Positions 16,934 through 26,274 of a DNA stretch of 64,000 nucleotides are shown here, in pieces. Below the pieces are notes generated by a model. It was given only the letters and a program-made list of their open reading frames with translations. It was not told where the DNA came from and ran no database searches. The translations under genes were made by a program, and so were the position numbers. Within the stretch, counting starts at the first letter, position 1, and every line of letters begins with the position of its first letter. Source of the DNA: Arthrobacter sp. PsM3 (lineage in GTDB: Bacteria; Actinomycetota; Actinomycetes; Actinomycetales; Micrococcaceae); contig NZ_JARUXE010000005.1 of the NCBI RefSeq assembly GCF_030433895.1, forward strand, positions 1-64,000, given 5' to 3'.

Positions 16934-18100
16934 TCAGGCTGCCTGCCAGCGGGCCGGGAGCGACTTCAGCCCGTAGATGATGGTGCTTTCCATCCGTTCG
17001 AGGCGCGATCCCGGGTCCAGGGTCAGTCCGGGCAGCCGGGACAGGATGCCCTCCAGCGCGATCCTTGCTTCAAGTCGCGCAAGCGGGGCCCCGAGGCAGA
17101 AGTGGATGCCGTGGCCGAACGCCAGATGCCGGATCTGGTCCCGGTCGATGTCGAACCGGGCGGCCCGCTGGAATTGCCGCTCGTCGCGGTTTGCGGAGCC
17201 GATCCAGGCCACCAGCGGGGCGCCGGCAGGAATCTGAACGTCGCCGAGGGTGGTGTCGGCAACCGTCACCCGGTACATGGACTGGACGGGTGACCGGAAG
17301 CGCAGCACTTCCTCGATGGCCTGCGGAAGCAGGGATGGCTCCGTCAGTAACCGCTCCATGGTTCCCGGCACTTCTGTAAAGCAAAGGACCGCGTTGCCTA
17401 TCAGGTTGGTGGTTGTCTCGTTGCCGGCGACGAGCAGCAGGGCGCAGAAGCCCAGCAGTTCGGCCACGCTCAGTTTCTGCCCGTCAATCTCGGCGGAAAG
17501 CAGGTTGCTGATCAAATCGGTGCCGGGCCGGCTCCGCCGCTGTTCGATCAGGTCCAGGAAGTACCCGGTCATCTCCGCGTTGGTGGCCTGGTGGTCCTCA
17601 TTCGTCGCACTGGTCCGCGTTTGGCTCACGATGACATCGGACCACTGCTTGAAGCGGTCACGGTCCTCGGTGGGGATGCCCATGAGTTCCGAGATCACGA
17701 TGACCGGCAGCGGGTAGGCCAACGCCTGGATCAGGTCCGCGGTTCCGAGGGCAGCGATCCCCTCCAGAAGCTCCTTCGTGAGATTTGAGATCCGGGGAGC
17801 GAGCGCATCGACAGCTTTTGGCGTGAACGCCTGGGTCACCAGTGAGCGCAGCTGCCGGTGCCGCGGCGGGTCGGTGGTGATCAGGCTCGAGGCGAACAGG
17901 TGACCTGTCTCGGAGGAATCCTCGCCGCGCATCCGTGAGGAAAACCTGGCATGTTCGGACAGCACCCGCTGCACGTCGTCGTACCGGAAGACGTGCCAAC
18001 TCCCCGACTGCTCGTCGTGAAAGACGGGTGCGGCTTCCCGCATTCTCTCGTAATGGGGAAAAGGATCCAACGGATTGTCGTTGGCCGGGGCGAATTCCAT
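16934..18100 (-). CDS. Cytochrome P450
   Basis: 388 aa soluble bacterial P450, a haem monooxygenase of unknown substrate. The I-helix LLLVAGNETTTN, the K-helix EEVLRF (ExxR, Glu-Glu-Val-Leu-Arg) and the haem-binding FGHGIHFCLGAPLAR with the proximal cysteine are intact. The ATG follows AGAGAGG. No ferredoxin or ferredoxin reductase gene is adjacent, so redox partners must be encoded elsewhere. It is followed on the same strand by the acyl-CoA ligase, so a fatty-acid or terpenoid substrate is possible but not shown. Confidence 0.95.
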   Translation of the reverse strand: MEFAPANDNPLDPFPHYERMREAAPVFHDEQSGSWHVFRYDDVQRVLSEHARFSSRMRGEDSSETGHLFASSLITTDPPRHRQLRSLVTQAFTPKAVDALAPRISNLTKELLEGIAALGTADLIQALAYPLPVIVISELMGIPTEDRDRFKQWSDVIVSQTRTSATNEDHQATNAEMTGYFLDLIEQRRSRPGTDLISNLLSAEIDGQKLSVAELLGFCALLLVAGNETTTNLIGNAVLCFTEVPGTMERLLTEPSLLPQAIEEVLRFRSPVQSMYRVTVADTTLGDVQIPAGAPLVAWIGSANRDERQFQRAARFDIDRDQIRHLAFGHGIHFCLGAPLARLEARIALEGILSRLPGLTLDPGSRLERMESTIIYGLKSLPARWQAA

Positions 18101-18207
18101 GACTGGCCTCTCTGCTCAACCCGGCGAGGTATCGGCCTGGCCGATCCGTCGGGGCGTCGGATTATTGGACCGTGGGACCCTGATTTTATCCAAGCCAGCC
18201 CCCCACG

Positions 18208-19215
18208 TCAGTAGCTCGTGACGACGTGCCGCCAGAGCCAGAAATCGCGGTCGTCCAGGATAGCGGCCCGCAGCTGCGCCGACCCCGGCGCCGGTACGTC
18301 CTCGGAAGCAAGCCGGAAGGACAGCGTGGCGGTCGAGCGCGCCCAGGCCGCAATGACCAGCAACGGGAGCAGCCCCGGATCAATGTCCCTGAACACCAGA
18401 TGCTCACGCAGTGGCGCAAGGGCCCACCCGCCGGGCCCGAAGGCTTTGTCGAAGGCCGCAAGCTGGGCGACCCGGGAAAACGCCATGTCGGACGATTCAC
18501 TGAGGTATTGGAGGTAGAAGACGAGGTCGTGTGCCGGCACTCCGTAGAGCGACGACCGTTCCCAGTCCATGACCTGGAGCCCGCCGCCGGCCTGCACCAG
18601 GAGGTTCGGGTGGCTCAAGTCGGCGTGTTCGAACACGGCCGGCAGCGTGCTGTCCCGCAGTGGCCCCAGCAGTTCGTGGGTGCGGCGGACCAGTGCGGAC
18701 ACTTCGGCGTCCCCCGGCAGCAGCGAGGCGAGGGCCTCCAGCGGGCGCTCGACAGTCCGCCCGTACCAGTCCCCGTTGTCAGGTCCCGGCCGGGTGCAAG
18801 GCAGGCCGGCTACAAAGTCCACGCCCAGGGCGACCGCCCCGGCGAGATCCCCGGCGACCCGTTGCGGGTCCAGCGGAATTCCGGTCAGAGCGGTCTCCAC
18901 CAGGACGGTGTGTTTCCCCCTCTCCAGGGTCGCCACAGTGTGGGGGATTCCTTCCACCCGCCCGCCACTGAGGGCGGTGAGCTGACGCAGCATTTCCGCC
19001 TCCCGCTGGACGCCTTCGTTATCGCCCGGGCACCTCGGTACCTTGACCACAAGGGCGGGACGGCGGGTTCCACCCGCGAAGATCAGCCCCACCACGTGCC
19101 GGGAGGTGGTGAATTGCGGCGTAATCATGACGGTGTCCCACTGCGGGCCCAGCCCGAATGCCGCGAGGCCCCACTCGTCGTAGTGCTCGCGAAGTACTGA
19201 GTCGATGAAGTTCAC
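18208..19215 (-). CDS. APH/choline-kinase-like phosphotransferase
   Basis: 335 aa protein-kinase-like fold of the aminoglycoside phosphotransferase family. Candidate ATP-binding Lys58 is in ALVVKVPR; the catalytic Brenner motif is HADLSHPN (His197, Asp199, Asn204) and the metal-binding Asp217 is in QVMDWERS. The start overlaps the stop of the nucleotidyltransferase-kinase gene by four bases, and the gene closes the minus-strand glycan run. Given that context, it more likely phosphorylates a sugar, lipid or polymer precursor than an antibiotic; this is inference. Confidence 0.85.
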   Translation of the reverse strand: MNFIDSVLREHYDEWGLAAFGLGPQWDTVMITPQFTTSRHVVGLIFAGGTRRPALVVKVPRCPGDNEGVQREAEMLRQLTALSGGRVEGIPHTVATLERGKHTVLVETALTGIPLDPQRVAGDLAGAVALGVDFVAGLPCTRPGPDNGDWYGRTVERPLEALASLLPGDAEVSALVRRTHELLGPLRDSTLPAVFEHADLSHPNLLVQAGGGLQVMDWERSSLYGVPAHDLVFYLQYLSESSDMAFSRVAQLAAFDKAFGPGGWALAPLREHLVFRDIDPGLLPLLVIAAWARSTATLSFRLASEDVPAPGSAQLRAAILDDRDFWLWRHVVTSY

Positions 19216-20657
19216 GGCTGCTCCCCGGGTTCCGGCGCCTGCGAATCGGGCTGCGCGGATTCGGCCGGGCCGGGGGCGGATCCCGCCAGCTGTCCCACGA
19301 CAGTACCGGTGGCAGCGCGCTGCAGGAGCGGCTGAGGCTGGGCAACATCAGGCACCCACGTCCTCGGGTGCCGCTTCGCCTTTTTCAGATGGGCGTGACG
19401 CCGTATTTCGAAGACCTCGGCCAGGTGCCCGCCGTTCCCCGGGAACGAGATCCGGCCAGGCGCGTCGAGCACGAGCAGCGCGTCGGGGTCGGGCCCCAGC
19501 GCAAAGGCCGTGGCGGATTCGGTCCTGCTTCCGGCAGTGGTCCCGGCTGAACCCGGCATTGGAATGTCGTAGGCCGGCCGGTGTGCAACAACCTTGTGGC
19601 CCCGAAGGCAATGGTATTTTGCGGCCAATGCGCCCCGGAGCTGCCTGATGAGTGTCAGGCCGCGCCGCCCGCCCGGAATCCGCGTGATCCAGCTGTCCCA
19701 TCGTCCGGGCCCCTGCCTGCCCAGGGACATGTAGCGGCTGTGAATGGGAAAGTTCTCCCAGAGCCGGTGCAGCAGCGTCGTCCTGCCCGCACCTTCCGGT
19801 CCCGTCACACCAACCACAAGCCCACGGCTGAAGCGACTGGGGAAGGTGGGGCTGAGCAGCCGGAGCACCCTGTTTCGCAACACGGTCAGGCGCGTGCGCA
19901 GGGGTGCGTTCCGGGTCAGGGCTGACGCCATGCGCAGGGCCGGATCACGAAAATCGTCAAAGCTGCCAGACCGGACCAGCTTCAGCAGCTCCGCGGCGGT
20001 GCCGGGTCCCACTTGCCGGTCTACGTACGCCGCGATGAAGTCGTAAGTCGAGGCCAGCGCGCCGGCGACCCGGACGGTTTCCATCTGCTCAGGCCGGACC
20101 GCCCCGCCCTTGTCCAGCATGGTATGCAGGAGCTGGAGCCATGCCTGCTCGGTTGTTGCGGGGAGCCAAAGCAGTCCGTTGCGGATGCGCCGTTTGAGGC
20201 AGCCACCGGCCAGGGGGGTGTGCCACTGTTGAAACCGTCCGAAGGAGATCTCCGAGACGATGTCCAGTTTGAGCCACAGATCTTCCTCGGCGTCGTAGTT
20301 GAAGTAGAACCGGTGGCTTCCGTGCCCGCGGGCCAGGACCCGCCGGAATCCCACACCAGCCAGCAGCGCGTCCATGCGCTGGCTCTGGCCCTCTCCTACG
20401 AGGATGTCCACATCGCCGCGTGGTCGGACCAGGTCATCTTCGCCGCGCAGCAGCACCCAGGGCAGTCCGGAGGCGTCGAGGGCCCGGAGCGCCATCGCAA
20501 TCGTCGGGTGAATATCCGGCTGCTCGCCGCTCCATTCCCCGGGATCGGGCTGGCGGTTTGTAGGGTCTTCCATGTGCTGCTCCCCTGTAACAACGGAAAT
20601 GATGGCTGGCGAATCCTGCCGGAGAAGTCCCCCAAAACACGTCGGTTCGTGCTGCAT
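19212..20657 (-). CDS. Nucleotidyltransferase and P-loop kinase-like fusion with altered kinase motifs
   Basis: 481 aa from the ATG at 20657, behind GGAGGTGA. An alternative ATG at 20573 (453 aa, GGGGAG site) aligns better with the start of the paralogue at 12959, so the true start is open. The N-terminal nucleotidyltransferase motif is kept (GDVDILV with Asp82 and Asp84, and LKLDIV Asp132). The P-loop reads GPEGAGRTT (286-294) with Arg292 replacing the Walker A lysine, and the DR pair is HR (359-360). The C-terminal methyltransferase-like part of the paralogue is missing. The kinase half is therefore probably inactive or repurposed. Confidence 0.8.
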   Translation of the reverse strand: MQHEPTCFGGLLRQDSPAIISVVTGEQHMEDPTNRQPDPGEWSGEQPDIHPTIAMALRALDASGLPWVLLRGEDDLVRPRGDVDILVGEGQSQRMDALLAGVGFRRVLARGHGSHRFYFNYDAEEDLWLKLDIVSEISFGRFQQWHTPLAGGCLKRRIRNGLLWLPATTEQAWLQLLHTMLDKGGAVRPEQMETVRVAGALASTYDFIAAYVDRQVGPGTAAELLKLVRSGSFDDFRDPALRMASALTRNAPLRTRLTVLRNRVLRLLSPTFPSRFSRGLVVGVTGPEGAGRTTLLHRLWENFPIHSRYMSLGRQGPGRWDSWITRIPGGRRGLTLIRQLRGALAAKYHCLRGHKVVAHRPAYDIPMPGSAGTTAGSRTESATAFALGPDPDALLVLDAPGRISFPGNGGHLAEVFEIRRHAHLKKAKRHPRTWVPDVAQPQPLLQRAATGTVVGQLAGSAPGPAESAQPDSQAPEPGEQP

Positions 20658-20667
20658 TAGGCCTTCA

Positions 20668-20693
20668 CCTCCGTCCCGGTGACGGGTGGGAGG
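20668..20693 (-). promoter_or_regulatory. Hairpin that holds the Shine-Dalgarno sequence
   Basis: On the minus strand CCTCC-CA-CCCG-TCAC-CGGG-AC-GGAGG folds immediately after the GH16 stop codon. The 3' arm GGAGG is the core of the GGAGGTGA site for the ATG at 20657. Ribosomes reaching the GH16 stop would melt the stem and expose the site, a classic layout for translational coupling. The fold is read directly; the function is inferred. Confidence 0.5.
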
Positions 20694-21578
20694 CTAGGGC
20701 GCGTAGGCATACTGCACGACCCAATCGATTTCCAGATGTCCGGAAGTTTCAGTGTCGGGTGAGAACGAGTCCGCTCCATCCTTGGTCTCAGCCTGCAGGG
20801 TCACCCGCATATTGGTGTTGGGAACCCCTTCGGAAATAGAGGTCTCACCCACTAACTCCCCGTCCCAGAACCACTTCACTTTGCCGGGCGTCCATTCCGT
20901 CGTCGCCACATGCCAGTCGGTCGCGTCGGTCCGCGAATAGTAGCGCGTGGAAGGGTCGAACCGGGCCGGTCCTTTGAGTGTCGAATCTTTGATGGCCGAG
21001 ACGCCGTACATCTTCCCGATCAGTTCGCCTTCAGGCCAGTCGATCTCGCCCTCAATCCAGTCATCGCTCGAGGGCCAGAGCATAAAGGCGATTTTGTAGC
21101 CAGGCAGCTTGTCGGACCGGAACCGGATCGAGTAGCGGCCATAGGTCTGGCCGGCGTAGCCGAAGGGGACAACGCTCGCTACCCGTGGCGTGCCGTTCTT
21201 CGAGTGCAGGTAGTAGTCGAGTTTTCCGCTTTTCACAGAGAGCACGGAATCCGGTGTGTAGCGACCCTCGCCGGAGGTGTCCTCGAGATCGTGATAACCC
21301 CGCATGTCCGGGCCATAAACCTCACCCACCTGGCCCATCCGGGCCGGCGTCGTGAAGTCCTGGGCGCCGGTTTGCTTCCAGCCCGGGAGGTCCCCCACGG
21401 GCATACTTACCGGCATGGCGGTCGTCGAGGATCCCCGCGAAAAAAACCAGACCACGGCGATCAGGAGGGCGGTGGCGACGACCATCGCCACAACTCTGGC
21501 GTAAGTCCCGCCTCCGCTGCCCAAACTAACCCGTTTTTTTGATTTGGTAGATGCGGACGGCTCCATTGTCGAATACAT
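20694..21578 (-). CDS. Membrane-anchored GH16 family glycoside hydrolase
   Basis: 294 aa. A short basic cytosolic N-terminus is followed by one TM segment (about 27-46) and an extracellular beta-jelly-roll domain. The GH16 catalytic motif is EIDWPE (Glu178 nucleophile, Asp180, Glu183 acid/base). Family members hydrolyse or transglycosylate beta-1,3/1,4-glucans and related polymers. The location within the glycan run suggests it trims, releases or remodels the polymer at the surface. The start overlaps the end of the upstream polytopic protein gene by 53 bp. Confidence 0.9.
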   Translation of the reverse strand: MYSTMEPSASTKSKKRVSLGSGGGTYARVVAMVVATALLIAVVWFFSRGSSTTAMPVSMPVGDLPGWKQTGAQDFTTPARMGQVGEVYGPDMRGYHDLEDTSGEGRYTPDSVLSVKSGKLDYYLHSKNGTPRVASVVPFGYAGQTYGRYSIRFRSDKLPGYKIAFMLWPSSDDWIEGEIDWPEGELIGKMYGVSAIKDSTLKGPARFDPSTRYYSRTDATDWHVATTEWTPGKVKWFWDGELVGETSISEGVPNTNMRVTLQAETKDGADSFSPDTETSGHLEIDWVVQYAYAP

Positions 21579-23787
21579 GATCGGCTTTGTCCCCTGCAGC
21601 TAGCTCCCGTTCAAGAGCGGGGAGCATGTTGACATCGAATAGTTTGTCTTTGATCGCTTTTGCAAGCTGGGAGTCAGAGAAAACGACGAAGATGCGCTCA
21701 GGTTTCCAGTTGTTGTTTGCGTAGCGCTCCACATCCTCCGGTTTCACGCGTCCGTGGGATTTCTGGATGAACTTGGTCAGCGAGGTGACCCTGCCCCATT
21801 CCAGGTAGCTGGGGTAGTTCGGCCCTATCAGGAGCGGAAAGAAAGCGTTGGTCTCAAAAATTACGTCCCCGGCCCCCACACGTGCGTCGAGCCATTGCGC
21901 CGCCGCCACGTCTTCCTTGGGTACCCGGAATTTAGCTTCCTGCTGGAAGTACACAATCGTGAACAGCACGGCCATGATGGTCAGTGAAGCGGTGGCCCCC
22001 AGCACAGCTTTCCGGGTTCGAACGGGCCCCGACCAGAACAGCCACGCCGCGCCGACCGCCAGCCACGGGAGGGCGAAGAGGAAGACTCGGAACTTGGCCT
22101 CCCCGCCATACGACTGACCGAGGAGCCAGAACATTGGCGCCACCGCCAGCCAGGCGACGATAACCGTCTGCCGGACGTTGCCTCGAAGCATGTTGCGGAC
22201 GAAACCTGCCAGCCCGAGCAGTCCGACGATGAGCGAAAGGGCATCGGGAGTGCGGGACAGCCAACGGGAACCGTCGTCGATCCCGCTGACTGCGGGCAGT
22301 GTGTAACTTGCGTTCTTGAAGAAGTTAAAGCCGCTGAAGACGCCGTACTTATGGGCCACGAAGTCGAGGTTGGGCAGCAGGTACACGAACGCCATGAGCG
22401 CCAGCACCGGACCGATCCACTTCGGCCTGAAGTAGCCGAAGACGAAGAGCGGGAACAGCGAGAGGATGGCCATGTATGGAGTCAGCTGATGGCTTACGAC
22501 CGTCACGGCCTGCAGGAAGAGAATTGCCAGCGCCGCCGGCAGGACCATGGCAGTGCTCGGGTGGGGGGCATGAGTCTGCGGACCGGCCGGGAGCCCCCGC
22601 CTAAGCCGCTCCTGCAGCCTGTGCAGCCGGCCCTCCACCTGGGTGGCAATGCGGATCGGCGTGCCGCGGAGGAAGGTCAGTGCGATCAGGCACATCGTCA
22701 GGTACAGGGTGTAGGAAAATGCCTGGGGTGAATAGTAGTTCTGGTTCACCCAGTTGCTGAGGGTAAAGACCAGGGCCGCGGTCCAGTAGATCCGCGGGTT
22801 GGAAGTGAGGGTCCGCGCAATGGCGAGGACGATCACGACGTCGAGCATGGCGAAACCGAACTCCGCCAGGGCCGCATAGTCCACAGCGTTGCGGTAGCCG
22901 ACAACTTCACCCATGAAGGCGCTGACCGAGAAGAAACCCGGCCACCGGTTGTAGATGTCGATCGAGGGATCCACTTGGCCCGTGGCCCCGATGTAGTTCG
23001 TCACGGCGATGTGTTTGTAGGACCAGGGCAGCCGGGGAACACTGATCACCATGGCCGCCGAGGCGTAGAGCATGGCGACGAGCCCCGTCGTGGAGGCTGC
23101 CAGGAAGCCGGTGGACGCCATTTTTCGCGCCGCGACCGCCCAGATACACAGCGCCACGACAGCGGCGACGGCGACGAACCAGATCAGCGGAAACGTTGTC
23201 AGCAGCCCCCTGCTACCGACGAGGTCTTCGCCCGTCAGGGCCAGGGCCACGCCCCACAGCAACATGGCGAAGCCCAGGGCGGCCCACGGCAGATACGCGG
23301 ACGGACGCCGGCCCCGGAACGCCTCCAGAGTCCGCAAGGAGCGCCAATTGAACGTACGTCCGCGGACCGGATGCCCGTGAACTGAATGCCGCCCCGTTCC
23401 AGTCCCGGCGGGAAATAGGGCGACCAAAGCCGATGCCGCAATCAGGATGGCGGCCGCCACGGGCCGGGGATGCCACAGGTGGGTCCACGCCATGATCACC
23501 GCTGGAACGGTGTAGACGGCTGCGCTAAACGCCACGGTCCAGACCAACCGTGCGGCCGGATCGGCGTCGGGAAGCCGCCGGACCAGGACCCATCCTGGCA
23601 GCACGAGACAGCCCAGGAGGGTCACGGGCGCGAGCACCGGACCGCCCAGGTCACACAGAATAAGGACGGCCAGGAGGAGGCCGGACCCCGCCAGCCCAAA
23701 GTCAATAGGCCGGTCTACCCTCAGCGCCGACACCGATCGCTTCGGAGACTCGGGGGTTGGTGTTTCGTCGTGGAGTAAGAGACTCAT
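21526..23787 (-). CDS. Large polytopic membrane protein of the glycan locus
   Basis: 753 aa from the ATG at 23787, which has AAGGAAG upstream; the frame is open further, to 23967, but that part is not membrane-like. About 14 to 16 hydrophobic segments fill residues 30-640, followed by a C-terminal soluble part of about 130 residues (VPKEDVAAAQWLDARVG...). The layout of many TM helices plus an extracytoplasmic tail resembles GT-C type glycosyltransferases or Wzy-like polymerases, but no signature residues confirm either. Its place between GT2 genes and GH16 makes it the best polymerase candidate in the locus. Confidence 0.8.
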   Translation of the reverse strand: MSLLLHDETPTPESPKRSVSALRVDRPIDFGLAGSGLLLAVLILCDLGGPVLAPVTLLGCLVLPGWVLVRRLPDADPAARLVWTVAFSAAVYTVPAVIMAWTHLWHPRPVAAAILIAASALVALFPAGTGTGRHSVHGHPVRGRTFNWRSLRTLEAFRGRRPSAYLPWAALGFAMLLWGVALALTGEDLVGSRGLLTTFPLIWFVAVAAVVALCIWAVAARKMASTGFLAASTTGLVAMLYASAAMVISVPRLPWSYKHIAVTNYIGATGQVDPSIDIYNRWPGFFSVSAFMGEVVGYRNAVDYAALAEFGFAMLDVVIVLAIARTLTSNPRIYWTAALVFTLSNWVNQNYYSPQAFSYTLYLTMCLIALTFLRGTPIRIATQVEGRLHRLQERLRRGLPAGPQTHAPHPSTAMVLPAALAILFLQAVTVVSHQLTPYMAILSLFPLFVFGYFRPKWIGPVLALMAFVYLLPNLDFVAHKYGVFSGFNFFKNASYTLPAVSGIDDGSRWLSRTPDALSLIVGLLGLAGFVRNMLRGNVRQTVIVAWLAVAPMFWLLGQSYGGEAKFRVFLFALPWLAVGAAWLFWSGPVRTRKAVLGATASLTIMAVLFTIVYFQQEAKFRVPKEDVAAAQWLDARVGAGDVIFETNAFFPLLIGPNYPSYLEWGRVTSLTKFIQKSHGRVKPEDVERYANNNWKPERIFVVFSDSQLAKAIKDKLFDVNMLPALERELAAGDKADHVFDNGAVRIYQIKKTG

Positions 23788-23905
23788 ATGGCTGATACTT
23801 CCTTGATCGATCTGCGGGGACTGCGCGGAAGTCGGCGTCCCCTCGAGACGCGTTCCCCCAGGAACTGCGTGTGCCATCGGCCGTGCCAGGGGCCTGAAGC
23901 CCTGC

Positions 23906-25204
23906 CTATGTCTTCCCCGACCGGCGCTCGAGGAGGTAACTGAATGGTCCCCGGGCCACGGAGACAAGCTCGGTCCGCAGGGCCTTCGCGACCTGCCGGT
24001 CCCGGGGGACCGGCGCCGCCGCCGTCGCCGCGCTTTGCCCCAGCGAGTGATTCCGTGCGTTCCTCAGGAAATGCAGCGCACCTTGCGGGCTTCGGGCAAC
24101 CGCCAGACGAGCTGTGCGCGGGTTCAGGAGAATCTTTGTCAGCCACGATCCGAGCCCTTTGCCGTACCCACGAGCCTGGACAATAAGATCCTCCAGCTCC
24201 GCCCGGTGGCGGTGCCAGACAATCGCGGAGGGCTGAACCACGAGCGAGTGCCCCGCGAGGATCACCCGGGTAAACATGTCAATGTCCTCGCCGCCGCCAC
24301 TACGCGTCCCCACGCCCAGCGCCGGATCAAAGGCCCCCAGCGCCAGAGCGGTCCGTCGATCGAGCGCGAAGTTCGCTCCGGTACCGAAGGCCCCTACGCT
24401 GAACGGAAATGTCGGCAGATCGGCTGGAGGGTCCGCCATGGAGAAGACTTTCGGTGCGATGGTCTTGGACCAACTAACACGTTCGTCGAAGTAACCCTGG
24501 GCGGGCGAACGCAACTCACCGGCCGGCACCAGCCCCGTCACGCAGGCAACATCGCGGGCCTGCTCAAAGCCGGCCGCAATACCCCGAAGCCAGAACTCGT
24601 CCACGACGACGTCGTCATCCGTGAACGCGACGATGTCTCCGCGCGCATTGCGCAAGCCGGCGTTGCGCGCCCTCGACAGCCCCGGCCTGGGCTCGGAGAC
24701 GAGGGTCAAGCGGGGGTTTCGAAACTCGTCACGGACCATGTCACGGGTCTCCGCGGTGCTTGCCCCGTTGTCCACGACGATGACGTCGAAGTCCGGGTAA
24801 TCGAGGCGCAGGATCGCGGTGAGCGCTCCACGCAGCAACGAAGCACGGTCCCGCGTGCACACGATCACGGTGATCGACGGCGTCGACGACGTCTGGGACG
24901 CCGCGGCTGCGGGCAGTGCCGCCGCCGCGGACTCCAGGACGCCGCAATCCAGGACGCCGCCTGGCGCGTCAACGTCGATGAACCCGCGCACGGACGATCC
25001 GCTGCGCACAAGCAGGCGTGCGCGGTGATAGCCCATGGAGTCCTGGAGCCTCAGGTGGGTGTAGCCCGCAAGCGAATTGAGATCGACGGCGCCGACCCAC
25101 AGGGCCCCGGCCCAGTCGGGCACCGACTCGGTCCGCATCGACGGTGCAAGGTCCAGTCCTGCGTCCTCGGGTGCCACCACGGACTCATTTCCGACATCAA
25201 TCAC
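23906..25204 (-). CDS. GT2 family glycosyltransferase with N-terminal extension
   Basis: 432 aa. The GT-A domain begins near residue 110 (SITVIVCTRDRASLL), with the metal-binding acidic motif FTDDDV at 195-200 and GGGEDIDMFTR in the acceptor region (ED catalytic base). The first 105 residues are an extra module with no recognised fold. The start is GTG overlapping the stop of the upstream GT2 gene (GTGA). The protein ends in a basic tail. It is expected to transfer a sugar from a nucleotide donor to the growing glycan at the inner face of the membrane. Confidence 0.9.
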   Translation of the reverse strand: MIDVGNESVVAPEDAGLDLAPSMRTESVPDWAGALWVGAVDLNSLAGYTHLRLQDSMGYHRARLLVRSGSSVRGFIDVDAPGGVLDCGVLESAAAALPAAAASQTSSTPSITVIVCTRDRASLLRGALTAILRLDYPDFDVIVVDNGASTAETRDMVRDEFRNPRLTLVSEPRPGLSRARNAGLRNARGDIVAFTDDDVVVDEFWLRGIAAGFEQARDVACVTGLVPAGELRSPAQGYFDERVSWSKTIAPKVFSMADPPADLPTFPFSVGAFGTGANFALDRRTALALGAFDPALGVGTRSGGGEDIDMFTRVILAGHSLVVQPSAIVWHRHRAELEDLIVQARGYGKGLGSWLTKILLNPRTARLAVARSPQGALHFLRNARNHSLGQSAATAAAPVPRDRQVAKALRTELVSVARGPFSYLLERRSGKT

Positions 25205-26274
25205 GTGGCTTCCCTCCAGGAAGGGCGGCCATTGGGGACGGGAGTTGAGCCGGCCAGGAGCGATCCCGAGCTTTGGGCCATCCTGCGGCCGCGGAAGTAT
25301 CCTGCGGCTGTGACCGCCAGGACCGCCAAGTAGGTGCCTGCCCGGCGCAAACCCTGGGGGTCGGCGCCGCGGCTCCAGTCCGCCAGGGCGGAGAATACGG
25401 CCCGCGGCAGGACATTGCGCACGTACCGCCGCTCCGGGCCCAGAGCCCGTTTATGGCCCACGACGTGGCTGACCTGGGCCTTCGAGATGCCTTCCGACCA
25501 GGATCGTTCCAGCATGTAGCGGAACGTCCCCCGCTGAACCGGAACAAAGTGATGGACCAGGGCCGCCGGCTCGTACACGATGCGCGACCCCGGGGAACCG
25601 ATGGATGCCCGGATGCAGATCTCGGTCTCTTCGCATCCCAGCGGTTTCGTCCCCTGCCGGCCCAGGGAGAGGTTGAAGCCACCCACCTGCTGGAGCACCT
25701 GAAGCCGGAAGGACATGTTGGCGCCGATGACATTCCGCACTTCGGAGGCCACTCGTGGCATACCGCGGTGGCTGCAGCCGACAATCCAGTCCAGTTCCGG
25801 GCCGAAGTGACCGGGCCGGCTGGCTTCCCACACCGGTTCAACCTTGCCACCGACGGCAAGTACATCGGAATCGTCGTAGAGGGCCGTCAGCTTCTCGAGC
25901 CAGTCGGGAGCCGCAACGGCGTCGTCGTCCAGAAACGCCACGATCTCGGAAGTTGCCAGGCCCACTCCGGTGTTCCGGGCCCCGGAGAGCCCCTGAAGCC
26001 CGGAACTCTCCACCAAGGTGACGTCCTGCACGGCGGCCACGAGCCGCTTGTACAGGTCCTCGTTGTGGTCAACCACAACGATCACCTGCTTCGGCTGGAG
26101 CGTCTGGGCGTGGACGGAGTCAATGACGTCCATCAGCAGCTCCCAGCGCTGCTCCGTGTAGGAACAGATGACCACGGAGGCGGAGGGCCTGAAATTGAAG
26201 TTGAGCACCTTAGGCTTCTTCCGCCGCGGTAAGGAGGCTTTGCGGATCCGTGGGTGTCCGGGCAAACCGGACAT
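25201..26274 (-). CDS. GT2 family glycosyltransferase
   Basis: 357 aa GT-A enzyme. SASVVICSYTEQRWELL begins the nucleotide-binding fold, LDDDAV (115-120) is the metal-binding motif, and the GCEETEICIRAS stretch carries the ED-type base. A hydrophobic segment near the C-terminus (TYLAVLAVTAAGYF) may tether it to the membrane. The start codon ATG lies inside the 3' end of the upstream GT2 gene (65-bp overlap) with no clear ribosome binding site, so translation probably depends on the upstream gene. Confidence 0.9.
   Translation of the reverse strand: MSGLPGHPRIRKASLPRRKKPKVLNFNFRPSASVVICSYTEQRWELLMDVIDSVHAQTLQPKQVIVVVDHNEDLYKRLVAAVQDVTLVESSGLQGLSGARNTGVGLATSEIVAFLDDDAVAAPDWLEKLTALYDDSDVLAVGGKVEPVWEASRPGHFGPELDWIVGCSHRGMPRVASEVRNVIGANMSFRLQVLQQVGGFNLSLGRQGTKPLGCEETEICIRASIGSPGSRIVYEPAALVHHFVPVQRGTFRYMLERSWSEGISKAQVSHVVGHKRALGPERRYVRNVLPRAVFSALADWSRGADPQGLRRAGTYLAVLAVTAAGYFRGRRMAQSSGSLLAGSTPVPNGRPSWREAT

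Noticed and set aside
18208..19215. Aminoglycoside resistance gene
   Set aside because: The phosphotransferase fold is clear, but it is embedded in a glycan operon and no specific aminoglycoside-kinase subfamily motif was recognised.
24035..25333. 432-codon plus-strand frame
   Set aside because: It lies opposite a GT2 gene with intact motifs and shows no family features.
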